Origin: M269 sp964625615
Lineage (GTDB): Bacteria; Pseudomonadota; Gammaproteobacteria; Enterobacterales; Alteromonadaceae
Length of the DNA: 43,240 nt
Direction: 5' to 3'
Assembly (NCBI GenBank): GCA_964625615.1
Contig: CAZVDU010000015.1
Span: 1-43,240, forward strand
The notes below the pieces were generated by a model. It saw nothing but the letters and a program-made list of their open reading frames with translations, was not told the origin of the DNA and did no database searches. Both the position numbers and the translations under genes were made by a program. Below, one piece after another: positions 1 to 6,934 of the stretch (positions within the stretch are counted from its first letter, which is position 1; each line of letters starts with the position of its first letter).

Positions 1-783
1 CATAATTTAGTTGTAGAGCTCTCAGGCGGCATCCTCTCTCATGCTTTTTATATGCTCACCAAAAGAGGGGCAAACGTAGAATGCAAGGACCTATACGCTA
101 CTGAAGATGAAGAACTTGAATTTAACAAGCTAGTTAGAGATCTTATTCCAGAAAATATAATTGCAGGCGGCGAACACGTAGAAGTTTTAGCTTTGAGAAA
201 TGACGCTCTACTGGCTTCTCTAAAAAGGAAGCTTGTTGAAGAAAGCCTTGAAGTTTTCGACGCAGAAACTACTACAGAAATACGTGAAGAAATCGCAGAT
301 CTTCGTGAAGTCGTTGACAGGCTTGCGGAAGTGCTGAACATCTCCGAAGAGCAAATCAAGGAAACCCGGGCCGAAAAGAACGAGAAGAGAGGAAACTTTT
401 CTAAGGGAATAATGCTAACTAAAACAAAACTAAGTCCTACTATGTCAAAGGGAGAAAAAGAGAGAGTTTTCTTCGAAGATATTATGGATAGCGAACTTAG
501 AATAATCGAAAAAATTGGAGAGCTTCCTTATAGTCCAGCTAAGTTAAACCAAGATAAAAGGCTAAAGGACGATAAAGCAATTAAGCAACTAACATTCACC
601 ATTCCACTTTACAGTCAAAATATTGATAACCTTAAAGGCAATCTTCCATTCTCTAATGATTCAGGAGTTACCTTAGAGGTAGAAGTAACGGTTGATGTTG
701 AGAGAAATGGCTCAGAACTAAAAATCAAACTAAATTTAACTAATGCTCCTAAACAATTAGATTTGGATATTGACCAGTTCTAA
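1..783 (+). CDS. C-terminal part of a MazG-type NTP pyrophosphohydrolase fusion protein (5' end outside window)
   Basis: The frame is open from the first base, so the start lies upstream. Counting from the first in-window Met (position 52), residues about 26-120 match the MazG-like/phosphoribosyl-ATP pyrophosphohydrolase pattern: KLVRDLIP, then acidic metal-binding pairs EESLE (63-67) and EEIAD (79-83), then a Lys/Arg-rich end with RGNFSKGIML. This family hydrolyses (d)NTPs to monophosphates. Before it is a segment containing VELSGGILSHAF, which recalls the mobile domain of PEP-utilising enzymes; that is a weak resemblance. The last 110 residues are unrecognised and end in an alternating, probably beta-rich segment. 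A hairpin terminator follows at 856. In an ICE cargo position this could be a nucleotide-depleting defence protein, which is inference. Confidence 0.7.
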   Translation, partial: HNLVVELSGGILSHAFYMLTKRGANVECKDLYATEDEELEFNKLVRDLIPENIIAGGEHVEVLALRNDALLASLKRKLVEESLEVFDAETTTEIREEIADLREVVDRLAEVLNISEEQIKETRAEKNEKRGNFSKGIMLTKTKLSPTMSKGEKERVFFEDIMDSELRIIEKIGELPYSPAKLNQDKRLKDDKAIKQLTFTIPLYSQNIDNLKGNLPFSNDSGVTLEVEVTVDVERNGSELKIKLNLTNAPKQLDLDIDQF

Positions 784-831
784 AGTTTAGTTACGGAGTG
801 TTCAGTGGCTACTTGATTGAAGGTTGAAAGT

Positions 832-847
832 GTTCTGCATGCAGAAC
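832..847. promoter_or_regulatory. Perfect 16-bp palindrome, copy 1 of a three-copy set
   Basis: GTTCTGCATGCAGAAC reads the same on both strands. Related copies with one changed base lie at 3581-3596 and 4161-4176. This copy lies between two convergent genes, so it is not an obvious promoter operator here. The set suggests a shared DNA-binding protein of the element. Confidence 0.5.
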
Positions 848-855
848 TTAAATGA

Positions 856-890
856 CTATCTGATGAGGAAGATTCAGATAGATAATTTTT
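856..890 (+). terminator. Hairpin terminator after the MazG-like gene
   Basis: CTATCTGA (856-863) pairs with TCAGATAG (874-881) across a 10-base loop and is followed by a T-rich run (ATAATTTTTT). It sits 73 bases after the stop of the MazG-like gene. Its right arm overlaps the stop codon of the convergent small gene at 874, so it may stop transcription from both sides, though the T-run is only on the plus side. Confidence 0.6.
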
Positions 891-1107
891 TCTTTTGCCA
901 TTCGATTAATGAATATTGCATAGGTATCAAAATTCTCAGGTACATGAATAAACAAATCGAGGTATAAATTACAACAGGTATAGAGGGTATCCAAGTTCCT
1001 GGGTAGTCAGAAGACAAGGTATTTGTGGCTATTACGACTAACAGGGTCACTGCTAGAAAAACTATCGTCGCGCCGATTAGCAATAAAAACTTAAATAAAG
1101 CGCTCAT
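874..1107 (-). CDS. Small two-helix membrane protein, unknown function
   Basis: The 77-residue product has two hydrophobic segments (about residues 5-27 and 43-63) that should span the membrane, with a short basic C-terminus (QKKKLSI). An AGGA-type ribosome binding site lies about seven bases before the ATG, which supports this start. I do not recognise the family. It stands alone, convergent with the MazG-like gene and divergent from the TraG module. It may be element cargo or a small inner-membrane accessory protein. Confidence 0.5.
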   Translation of the reverse strand: MSALFKFLLLIGATIVFLAVTLLVVIATNTLSSDYPGTWIPSIPVVIYTSICLFMYLRILIPMQYSLIEWQKKKLSI

Positions 1108-1339
1108 GCTATGTTCCTATTAATTATCTCTAAACACTAAGCAAGTCAAACATTACCACCTTTTATACCATCCTGCATTTAAGTAATCAGCTCTGAAGCA
1201 TCTGGCGAGTATAAGAACAAAACATAAGCTTTGCATGGCTTACAGAAAAATATTATTACGACTATTTATTTGGCGCAGGGAGTTGAAGCAATATTAGATG
1301 ATAAAATCGTTGTGAACTAATGATAACAAGGCTTTCAAC

Positions 1340-1651
1340 ATGACAACGAATTTAAAAAACATCGGTAAGTACTTTATTTATATTCTTCTTATATCAATGA
1401 TTTTACCGATACTTGTTAACCCCCAATACCTTTTCGCAATCGGTGATTCGGTGGCAAACGGGAATATGAAGATGGTTGCGAGCCTACTCATTTACTCAAT
1501 AGTCGCGGCGATTGCGATGAACTGGAAAATAATCGCCCGATTTACAGGTAAATTATACAAGTCAGATAAGCTCGAATATTTCATGTTGACCAGATGGCCA
1601 TACTTTTTACTCACTTTTGGCCTGCTTGATATTGCGAGGCACATAGTGTGA
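1340..1651 (+). CDS. Small membrane protein preceding the TraG-like gene
   Basis: This 103-residue protein has three likely membrane helices (about residues 10-30, 45-65 and 85-100) joined by short basic loops. An AAGG motif precedes the ATG by a normal distance. Its stop overlaps the GTG start of the next gene by four bases (GTGA), so the two are translationally coupled. In ICEs with a TraG-N-type protein, a short membrane protein often sits directly upstream, so a role in the mating apparatus is likely by context. No motif gives a more precise function. Confidence 0.65.
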   Translation: MTTNLKNIGKYFIYILLISMILPILVNPQYLFAIGDSVANGNMKMVASLLIYSIVAAIAMNWKIIARFTGKLYKSDKLEYFMLTRWPYFLLTFGLLDIARHIV

Positions 1652-3318
1652 CCTTCACATCACTCTCGGACTTCTATTTCACAATAATTGGATTGCTTTC
1701 ATATAACAATCTGTATGAAATATTCATTTCTACAAACCTGTTTCTGGTTGGCTTCATAGCAATTTTATTGAAAATAATCGTTGAGGTTACGGAAAGTCAG
1801 AGAGATATAGCCGATTCTGGCTTTTTAACTAAAAAAGCTGAGGTCAAGGTCGTTCTAGCGATAATAGCTTTTTTGCTGGCATTCGTACCAGTCCGAGAAG
1901 TCAGAATAGATGACATTGTTCAGTACAAAAGACAATGTGAAATAGACGGCACAGTTGCGACTATTGACCAAAACGCTAACAGCTCTGTTTTTGAGTTCGA
2001 AGGTGATTCCGGTGGAATTCCGGTTCGGGATTTTGACATACTAGTTTCTAATCGAACAATTCGTATTCCCTTGATGCTTGACCTTGCGATGGCACTGGGA
2101 AGGTCTGTTTCACTCCAAGCAACTAGTAATTTACCGTGTTCAATCAACATTATTGCGCTAAGTGAGACAGTTTTGGAGACTCGTATTACCGAACCTGATT
2201 TACTGAGTGAGACGAAAGACTTTTTAAATACTTGTTATGAGCCTGCATTGTATTCTGGTAGAAAAGATGATCGACTTCCTTGGGTTGAAAACCCGGATTC
2301 CAGAGATATTCCTTGGCCGGGTCATAGAAGTCTTTTTAATGACCTTTACTATTCAAATATAACTGATGGGTTTGTTGCGCAACGTTTGATAGACGGGTAT
2401 CAAGGGTCACCGAACAACCAGAACGTTTCCAACTGGAGAGATAGCGCAGCTACATGCGAGGGACCGTTTTGTATTCATGAACGTGGCGGGTATCCGACAT
2501 GCAGGGAGTGGTGGGATGGCGTTGGTGCCGGATTTGACGATGTTGGTGTAAGCAGTGGTAATCAATCGTTACGTTCAAGGTTGTTAGCTGGCTTACCAGA
2601 ATTTATGGGAGTAAGAGGGTCTACTCAGATGCGAAACGCCCTTCAGGGTTTATCAGATCAATATGAGGCTGGTGCTAATACATCGTTGGACGATGAATTA
2701 ATACATACGGCATTATTTACTCAATACGGTCTAAATAAAATACAAAATGCGGAGACGAGAGATTTCGGTAGTTTAGGTGAGGGTGCTGGCAGTATTTTAA
2801 ATGAATGGACTTCCCGAATCTTTGGGACAGTTGGAAGCTCTTTAACGGCCGTTGGTGATTTCGCTGAAGCGAGCATAATACAGCTTGCCGCGCCGCTAGC
2901 GCAGGGGCTTGTTATCTTTATGCTTATATCAATATTGCCGGTTGCAATAATCGTTTCATCATTCGACTGGAAGTTTATCTTCAAAATTCACGTCATTATT
3001 TTCACAGTGATGCTGTGGCCGTATCTCTGGGATTTAATCATTCTTACACAGCAAAGCTATATAGAGTCCGTGTATGCTAATAGTAGTCCCTTTGCTCTGC
3101 TAGATTTGACTAATATAAACTCTAAGTTAGTTGTCCTGCGTTTGACTGACGTTGCGTTTGTTGCGGTGCCTCTGTTTGTATCTGCAATTATATCGTTGGC
3201 TGGGTTTTCTGGAGCTAACGCAGTCACTGGAAGTGTTGGCAGTGGTGCTTCTGCCGCCAGTGGTGCGAGTAAAGGAGCTTCTAAGGTTAAAGGGGCTGCG
3301 AGTAAGTTTAAAAAGTAA
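1648..3318 (+). CDS. Conjugal transfer protein, TraG N-terminal domain type
   Basis: The 556-residue protein begins at GTG, coupled to the preceding gene. The N-terminus has two membrane segments and then a conserved sequence leading to a large extracytoplasmic part with paired cysteines. The central motif GYPTCREWWDGVGAG matches the GYPTCRQWW-type signature I know from TraG-N proteins of genomic-island-type ICEs. Near residues 415-475 and 495-520 there are further strong membrane helices, and the tail is Ala/Gly/Lys-rich (SGASKGASKVKGAASKFKK). TraG-N proteins act in mating-pair formation and stabilisation at the inner membrane. The usual downstream DUF3742 and relaxase genes are missing here; a minus-strand gene follows instead. 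Confidence 0.85.
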   Translation: MTFTSLSDFYFTIIGLLSYNNLYEIFISTNLFLVGFIAILLKIIVEVTESQRDIADSGFLTKKAEVKVVLAIIAFLLAFVPVREVRIDDIVQYKRQCEIDGTVATIDQNANSSVFEFEGDSGGIPVRDFDILVSNRTIRIPLMLDLAMALGRSVSLQATSNLPCSINIIALSETVLETRITEPDLLSETKDFLNTCYEPALYSGRKDDRLPWVENPDSRDIPWPGHRSLFNDLYYSNITDGFVAQRLIDGYQGSPNNQNVSNWRDSAATCEGPFCIHERGGYPTCREWWDGVGAGFDDVGVSSGNQSLRSRLLAGLPEFMGVRGSTQMRNALQGLSDQYEAGANTSLDDELIHTALFTQYGLNKIQNAETRDFGSLGEGAGSILNEWTSRIFGTVGSSLTAVGDFAEASIIQLAAPLAQGLVIFMLISILPVAIIVSSFDWKFIFKIHVIIFTVMLWPYLWDLIILTQQSYIESVYANSSPFALLDLTNINSKLVVLRLTDVAFVAVPLFVSAIISLAGFSGANAVTGSVGSGASAASGASKGASKVKGAASKFKK

Positions 3319-3363
3319 ATAAGATTAGAGTTTGAAGTAAGGGCTTGATAGGCCCTTTATTTT

Positions 3364-3567
3364 CTACAACCTATCCTTCCCCTTTATTTTTACAAACTGG
3401 GCAACGTCGTTATCAGTGTTTTGATCACCATACCCGTCTACACCAACAGTTACATCATATTTTTCTCTGCTGTCACCTTCATCATTTTCTTCATCGCTCG
3501 CTACAAAGAAAAAGAAGATGTTCAATAACCCCCAGACTATCTGGAATGGTAGTTTCAACAACCACAT
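3364..3567 (-). CDS. Small membrane-anchored acidic protein, unknown
   Basis: I place the start at the ATG giving MWLLKLPFQ, because GGAGG lies just upstream of it; the longer frame has no such site. The 67-residue product has one membrane helix (about residues 5-23) followed by an acidic, hydrophilic tail. It is convergent with the TraG-like gene. One copy of the 16-bp palindrome (3581-3596) lies directly upstream of the ribosome binding site, so expression may be controlled there. Function unknown. Confidence 0.5.
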   Translation of the reverse strand: MWLLKLPFQIVWGLLNIFFFFVASDEENDEGDSREKYDVTVGVDGYGDQNTDNDVAQFVKIKGKDRL

Positions 3568-3580
3568 AAAAACCTCCATT

Positions 3581-3596
3581 GTTCCGCATGCAGAAC
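3581..3596. promoter_or_regulatory. 16-bp palindrome, copy 2, upstream of a small membrane gene
   Basis: GTTCCGCATGCAGAAC differs from the perfect copy at 832 by one base, and the flanking TT/AA extend the symmetry to 20 bp. It lies 14 bases upstream of the minus-strand ATG at 3567, just outside its GGAGG, a position suited to an operator. Confidence 0.5.
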
Positions 3597-3651
3597 AAAT
3601 TTTAAGTGCACAAATAATACTATTCGAGTTAGACAAAGTCAAACTTGATAT

Positions 3652-3719
3652 TGTAACAAATTCAAGATTGAGCAGGGGTGGATTTTAAGTTATGATTATG
3701 AAAATGTAACGAAATCAAG
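3652..3719 (+). promoter_or_regulatory. Two 15-bp direct repeats before the AT-hook-like gene
   Basis: TGTAACAAATTCAAG (3652-3666) and TGTAACGAAATCAAG (3705-3719) share TGTAAC and TCAAG with a four-base variable middle. Their starts are 53 bp apart, close to five helical turns. The second copy runs into the ribosome binding site (TCAAGG) of the gene at 3730. A third copy lies at that gene's stop codon. Autoregulation by the gene product is a reasonable inference. Confidence 0.5.
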
Positions 3720-3729
3720 GTGCTTTTTA

Positions 3730-3978
3730 GTGGCTGATAACGAAAAGAAGAAGCATGGTGGGGCTAGAAAAGGCTCTGGTCGCAAAGCTGTGAATGGAAA
3801 AACAAATGTGATGCGTATCCCTGCTCAGTTTCAAAATGCTGTCGTTCAACTAATTGAACATCTATCTGAACAATCAAAAGCTGGCGTGCCGAGCCTAAAA
3901 CGAGAAATTCATCTAAGAGATTTACTCGACAGAAGGATCTTACTCGAGATAAACACCAAGCTCAACAAGGTTATGTAA
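3730..3978 (+). CDS. Small AT-hook-like DNA-binding regulator
   Basis: The 82-residue protein starts at GTG with AAGG upstream. Its N-terminus has HGGARKGSGRK, a basic Gly/Arg/Lys motif like an AT-hook, found in many small regulators on plasmids and ICEs. The rest is predicted helical, with no clear helix-turn-helix that I can name. It is bracketed by 15-bp direct repeats (two upstream, one at the stop codon) and more widely by two copies of the 16-bp palindrome, so it is a good candidate for binding one of these. It could be a ribbon-helix-helix-type protein or a partition-like factor; neither is shown. Confidence 0.6.
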   Translation: MADNEKKKHGGARKGSGRKAVNGKTNVMRIPAQFQNAVVQLIEHLSEQSKAGVPSLKREIHLRDLLDRRILLEINTKLNKVM

Positions 3979-3988
3979 CGTTTTCAAG
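3974..3988 (+). repeat. Third copy of the 15-bp direct repeat
   Basis: TGTAACGTTTTCAAG overlaps the TAA stop codon of the regulator gene at 3730-3978. It keeps the TGTAAC and TCAAG ends of the two upstream copies; only the middle bases differ. Confidence 0.45.
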
Positions 3989-4160
3989 TTGTGACTGGCT
4001 TTAAATAGAGCACACACTAGTTTTAACTGATCGAAGAGCGGGAACCTGTGAAGCTCGTTCTTAAGAGTTTCAAAAAAACAGCGATAGTGGAGTGTAAAAA
4101 CCACCCTCTGCTAAATCTCTTTTAGGTTTAATTTTGGCAAAAAACACCAAAGCTTATTTT

Positions 4161-4176
4161 GTTCTGCATGCGGAAC
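4161..4176. promoter_or_regulatory. 16-bp palindrome, copy 3
   Basis: GTTCTGCATGCGGAAC differs from the perfect copy at 832 by one base, on the opposite half-site from the change in copy 2, and also has the TT/AA flanks. It lies inside an inverted repeat in a gene-free region downstream of the AT-hook-like gene. Confidence 0.5.
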
Positions 4177-4430
4177 AACAGCCTTTATGTGACTTTTACT
4201 CTCGTTCAAACTCTTAAGGGGCATTTCCCCGCCTTATCTACTGACACTTCCCCTCTATTTTTAGTTATAAATTCACGCAATGATATTTGCGTTATGCCTA
4301 TTCCAACTATTTTTGTTTTTATTGGGGCTTTAACTTGTATTGGAAGCAGCTGGTTTGATTCCTCAAAAAATGATTGAAACAAATGGACTTTAACTATTGA
4401 AATATCAAGCATGATTAATGCTGCTCTATG

Positions 4431-4514
4431 AAAGTGTACATTGGTTAGGTGGGCTATCAAAGTGTACACTTTAGGCACTTTAAAATGTACACTTTATGTG
4501 TTTCTTGCTATAGT
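4431..4514 (+). promoter_or_regulatory. Triple TGTACA operator and promoter of the Phd/YefM-like gene
   Basis: Three related sites occur: AAAGTGTACATTGG (4431-4444), a perfect palindrome AAAGTGTACACTTT (4459-4472) and AAAATGTACACTTT (4482-4495). All share the core TGTACA, with starts 28 and 23 bases apart. A plausible -10 TATAGT (4509-4514) is 17 bases from the third TGTACA (4486-4491), which would then serve as the -35, so a bound protein would block RNA polymerase. YefM antitoxins are known to bind palindromes with this same TGTACA core, which fits the Phd/YefM-like product encoded downstream. Confidence 0.7.
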
Positions 4515-4548
4515 TATCTTGTATGAACTGAATAAAAACGGTGAAGAT

Positions 4549-5112
4549 ATGCGTTATTCTAGTGAAATAAACCTTACGAAATTAAGAAATTGCTTGGGTG
4601 ATACTGTTAAAAGTGTTTGGACACAGGGCAGAGCTTGCATTATCAAAAGTCATGATAAACCTATTGCAGCGATTGTTCCTATTGAAGCATTAGAGAAAAT
4701 CAAAGCATATGATGCATTGATTGCCAAGGAACGCCTTGCTGATTCACAAGTAAAAGAAGCAATGTCTAAACCTAAAAGTACGGCTTCATTAAGTTCCATT
4801 TTGGGTGAAAAGGAGAGTACACCTGTTCCTCAAGAAGTAATTGAAACGCAAAAGCTAGATAATGCCAACGTCGAAGAAACTTATAGTGATTTAGTTGCGC
4901 TATTAAATGAAAAAAACTCTAGCCTTAAGGTAGAGAATAGATTTTCAAGCAGACTATTAGGGAGTAGCACTTCTCCTGTAAAAGAGAGTTCGTTTAGGGT
5001 TAGGGTAAGAGCTGGACAACATGTATGCATTGGTCAAAAGGAAGTTACAGTAAATTCGGTAACCGAGAATAATCAGTCTTTTATCGACTTCGTTGAAGTA
5101 TCTGAGGAATAG
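4549..5112 (+). CDS. Phd/YefM-type antitoxin-like regulator with CsrA-like C-terminal segment
   Basis: I start at the ATG giving MRYSSEINL because a GGTGAAG site lies just upstream and the Phd/YefM fold begins there; the longer frame would run through the operators. Residues 1-50 fit Phd/YefM: helix, LRNCLGDTVKSV, then ACIIKSHDKPIAAIVPIEALEK. Residues 60-145 are polar and probably flexible. Residues 149-185 (RVRAGQHVCIGQKEVTVNSV) resemble the CsrA pattern RxxGExxxIGDxVTVxVL; this is my own reading and is tentative. The protein is 187 residues, about twice a normal antitoxin. No RelE, YoeB or Doc toxin follows; a membrane protein starts nine bases later. Autoregulation through the TGTACA sites is likely. 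Confidence 0.65.
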   Translation: MRYSSEINLTKLRNCLGDTVKSVWTQGRACIIKSHDKPIAAIVPIEALEKIKAYDALIAKERLADSQVKEAMSKPKSTASLSSILGEKESTPVPQEVIETQKLDNANVEETYSDLVALLNEKNSSLKVENRFSSRLLGSSTSPVKESSFRVRVRAGQHVCIGQKEVTVNSVTENNQSFIDFVEVSEE

Positions 5113-5121
5113 CTCGCTTAA

Positions 5122-5916
5122 ATGAAAACATTTTTACTAAATGCTCTTATTCTTGGAGTGTGCGCTTTTTTATCGTTTCATTTTCCTGGAACACTAGGCC
5201 CATTTTTTATCGTGTTTGCTCTTGTTTATGTATATTGTTGGATTTTCAGCCCAAACTCTCGTTCGAGGCGTTTTTTCTTCAAATTAGCTTTTTTTATTTT
5301 AGCAACTCCAACAAGTGCAAAATTATTGTCGGTATATCTAAATGGCAAAGTAGACCAATCTTTTTTAGATATTCTTGAGGCATTTCAAGCTCCGTTTGCC
5401 GTAAATAATACATTACTTTTTACTTTAATAGCTTTCGCTGGAATACTGGCTATTATTGAACAAATTCAAATGTATAACTTTAATAAAAAAGTTGAACAAA
5501 ATGGCCTGCAAATTGAAATAACAGATAAACACAACACTAAGCTAGAGTGGAAAAAGAAAAACATATTCAAGTCTACAGTAAAAGATGCTTTGTATATTGA
5601 AGCATCTATTAGTGTAGATAATAATTCTGATAAAAATAAATCACTTAATTATTCAAACACGGTAATTACATGGGGCATATTTCAAGTAAGTAGGGTTGAA
5701 TATATAGGTACATCCATTAACGGTAATCAGAGCCAAGCTAATACGGTGCTCACAATTACGGGCAATTCTGTCAGCAACGTTACTACCTTAGTTGTTTTGG
5801 TTAAATCAATAGCGTTTAAATGTCTATTTAAGCTGCCGAAGGCATTACAACCGAAATTATTTGTTCACTTCTCTATTGAGAATGATCTAAATTATGGGGT
5901 TGAAATAGATGCTTGA
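5122..5916 (+). CDS. Four-helix membrane protein with a soluble C-terminal domain, unknown
   Basis: The 264-residue product has four likely membrane helices (about residues 3-20, 24-43, 50-70 and 96-115), then a soluble C-terminal part of about 150 residues rich in beta-type alternation and Asn/Ser. I do not recognise the family. It follows the Phd-like gene with a nine-base gap, so it is very probably cotranscribed and under the same TGTACA operators. In that place a toxin would be expected; a membrane-active effector is one possibility, an unrelated cargo protein another. Ribosome binding site is weak, which suggests translational coupling. Confidence 0.55.
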   Translation: MKTFLLNALILGVCAFLSFHFPGTLGPFFIVFALVYVYCWIFSPNSRSRRFFFKLAFFILATPTSAKLLSVYLNGKVDQSFLDILEAFQAPFAVNNTLLFTLIAFAGILAIIEQIQMYNFNKKVEQNGLQIEITDKHNTKLEWKKKNIFKSTVKDALYIEASISVDNNSDKNKSLNYSNTVITWGIFQVSRVEYIGTSINGNQSQANTVLTITGNSVSNVTTLVVLVKSIAFKCLFKLPKALQPKLFVHFSIENDLNYGVEIDA

Positions 5917-5974
5917 CTCAATTGTGACAGGTTTTTATCCTAGTGGAATAGGAAATATAGAATAACAAGTAGGA

Positions 5975-6268
5975 ATGGCGTATAAAATTCACCCTATTGA
6001 CGGAAACGAGCGTCAATTAGATAAGTTATTTAGTGAAATCCGCATGCATAAAGACGATATTATTTCAGAGATAGATCGCTTTTGTGGAAGGATTGTTGCT
6101 GGTCAAATGGTTGAAGGTTCGGATGGTTGTCATGCTATATCTATTGACACACCTCATAATGGTACTACTACTTATTCGATAGACATATATGGTCAAACGT
6201 TCGATTTAATATTTGATCCAACCCCTCCTCCAGGTTGCTTTGCTATTTTTGCACCTTTGGGTAGATAG
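5975..6268 (+). CDS. Small hypothetical protein, unknown
   Basis: A 97-residue frame follows the membrane protein after 58 bases on the same strand. An AGGA lies immediately before the ATG, too close for ideal spacing, so the start is uncertain; an internal Met at residue 24 is an alternative. The N-terminal half looks helical and charged, and the C-terminal half has a repeated Asp/Ile/Tyr pattern (YSIDIYGQTFDLIFD) suggesting beta strands, ending with PTPPPGC. No family recognised. It may be the third gene of the Phd-like operon. Confidence 0.4.
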   Translation: MAYKIHPIDGNERQLDKLFSEIRMHKDDIISEIDRFCGRIVAGQMVEGSDGCHAISIDTPHNGTTTYSIDIYGQTFDLIFDPTPPPGCFAIFAPLGR

Positions 6269-6770
6269 TTGAACCAATATTCTTAACCATTATTGAATTG
6301 CATAGCTGTCATTTCATTCAAAATGAACACTATAATATTTGTTGACCACAACACTTGCTCTTAATTTAATTTTATATATGCGCTCAATTGATACAGCAAT
6401 GTCTGCTCTGGTCGATGGCGTTGATATGCACTCTTCTGTTTTGCTAACACTAAATGGCTTCCATGCCATGAAAAAGCGTTAATTATTGAACTTGATTTGA
6501 ATAGAAAACACTGGTCTTAAGTCAAGTTTTAGCTTGAATGCCCGATTAATTAAAGGGCACTCTCTGAGTAATAAGGCGGCTAATCACTCTTTTCACAAAT
6601 CCATAAAGAAAGTCCCTGACCGTCCGAAAAACGTACGCAGCGGCCACCCAAACGCAGACAGGTGACTCGCTACAATTGGCACTGAACAGATTGTCAGAAT
6701 AGAAATAGTTCTTTATAAATCTGAACCTTATCAAATTATCAAATCTCATTAAGCTTCTTGTTGATAGCTA
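6269..6770. other. About 500 bases without a supported gene
   Basis: Only short frames are present and none has a ribosome binding site or protein-like composition (one of 34 codons from 6378, one of 67 codons on the minus strand from 6749). A 7-bp inverted repeat (AACTTGA with TCAAGTT) lies near 6488-6528. I see no promoter or terminator I can support. It may be decayed sequence between two modules of the element. Confidence 0.4.
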
Positions 6771-6917
6771 TCACTCAACTGTTTTTCTATCTGTCGCTTT
6801 TTCTAAGAGTTCACTGTTCCTCTTTTCCCACTCTTTATCAACCCAGTAAAATCCCACCCCCATAAATACGAAGGCAAAGACTAAACCACTTACAACAATA
6901 GTTTGAAGATCGTCCAT
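6771..6917 (-). CDS. Very small membrane protein downstream of the recombinase
   Basis: A 48-residue frame begins at the ATG complementary to 6915-6917, preceded by an excellent AGGGAG site at good distance. The product has one membrane helix (about residues 6-25, rich in Val/Phe/Gly) and a charged C-terminal half (VDKEWEKRNSELLEKATDRK). It starts 17 bases after the recombinase stop, in the same direction, so the two may be cotranscribed. Too short for a family call, but the ribosome binding site and helix-plus-charged-tail layout favour a real gene. Confidence 0.5.
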   Translation of the reverse strand: MDDLQTIVVSGLVFAFVFMGVGFYWVDKEWEKRNSELLEKATDRKTVE

Positions 6918-6934
6918 TTTGAACTCCCTAATAT

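Larger units (their letters stand above)
3979..4548. other. 570-base non-coding stretch with repeats and operators
   Basis: No convincing gene lies here; two overlapping frames on opposite strands lack ribosome binding sites. It holds an 11-bp inverted repeat (CTTAAGAGTTT at 4060-4070, complement at 4208-4218, about 137 bases apart), the third 16-bp palindrome (4161-4176) between those arms, a short GGGG/CCCC hairpin near 4217-4230, and the TGTACA operator group at 4431-4495 with the promoter of the next gene. Confidence 0.55.

Noticed and set aside
3345..3569. Plus-strand frame opposite the small acidic membrane gene
   Set aside because: His/Gln-rich composition typical of a shadow of the minus-strand gene; no start signals.
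4159..4478. Overlapping frames on both strands (72 and 90 codons)
   Set aside because: Neither has a ribosome binding site; the minus frame starts within the TGTACA operators and both cross the palindrome at 4161.
6378..6482. 34-codon plus-strand frame beginning MRSIDTAMSALVDG
   Set aside because: No ribosome binding site and too short to judge; may be a remnant.
6546..6749. Minus-strand 67-codon frame
   Set aside because: No ribosome binding site, no recognisable family, and composition rich in Phe/Arg/Cys without a clear helix.
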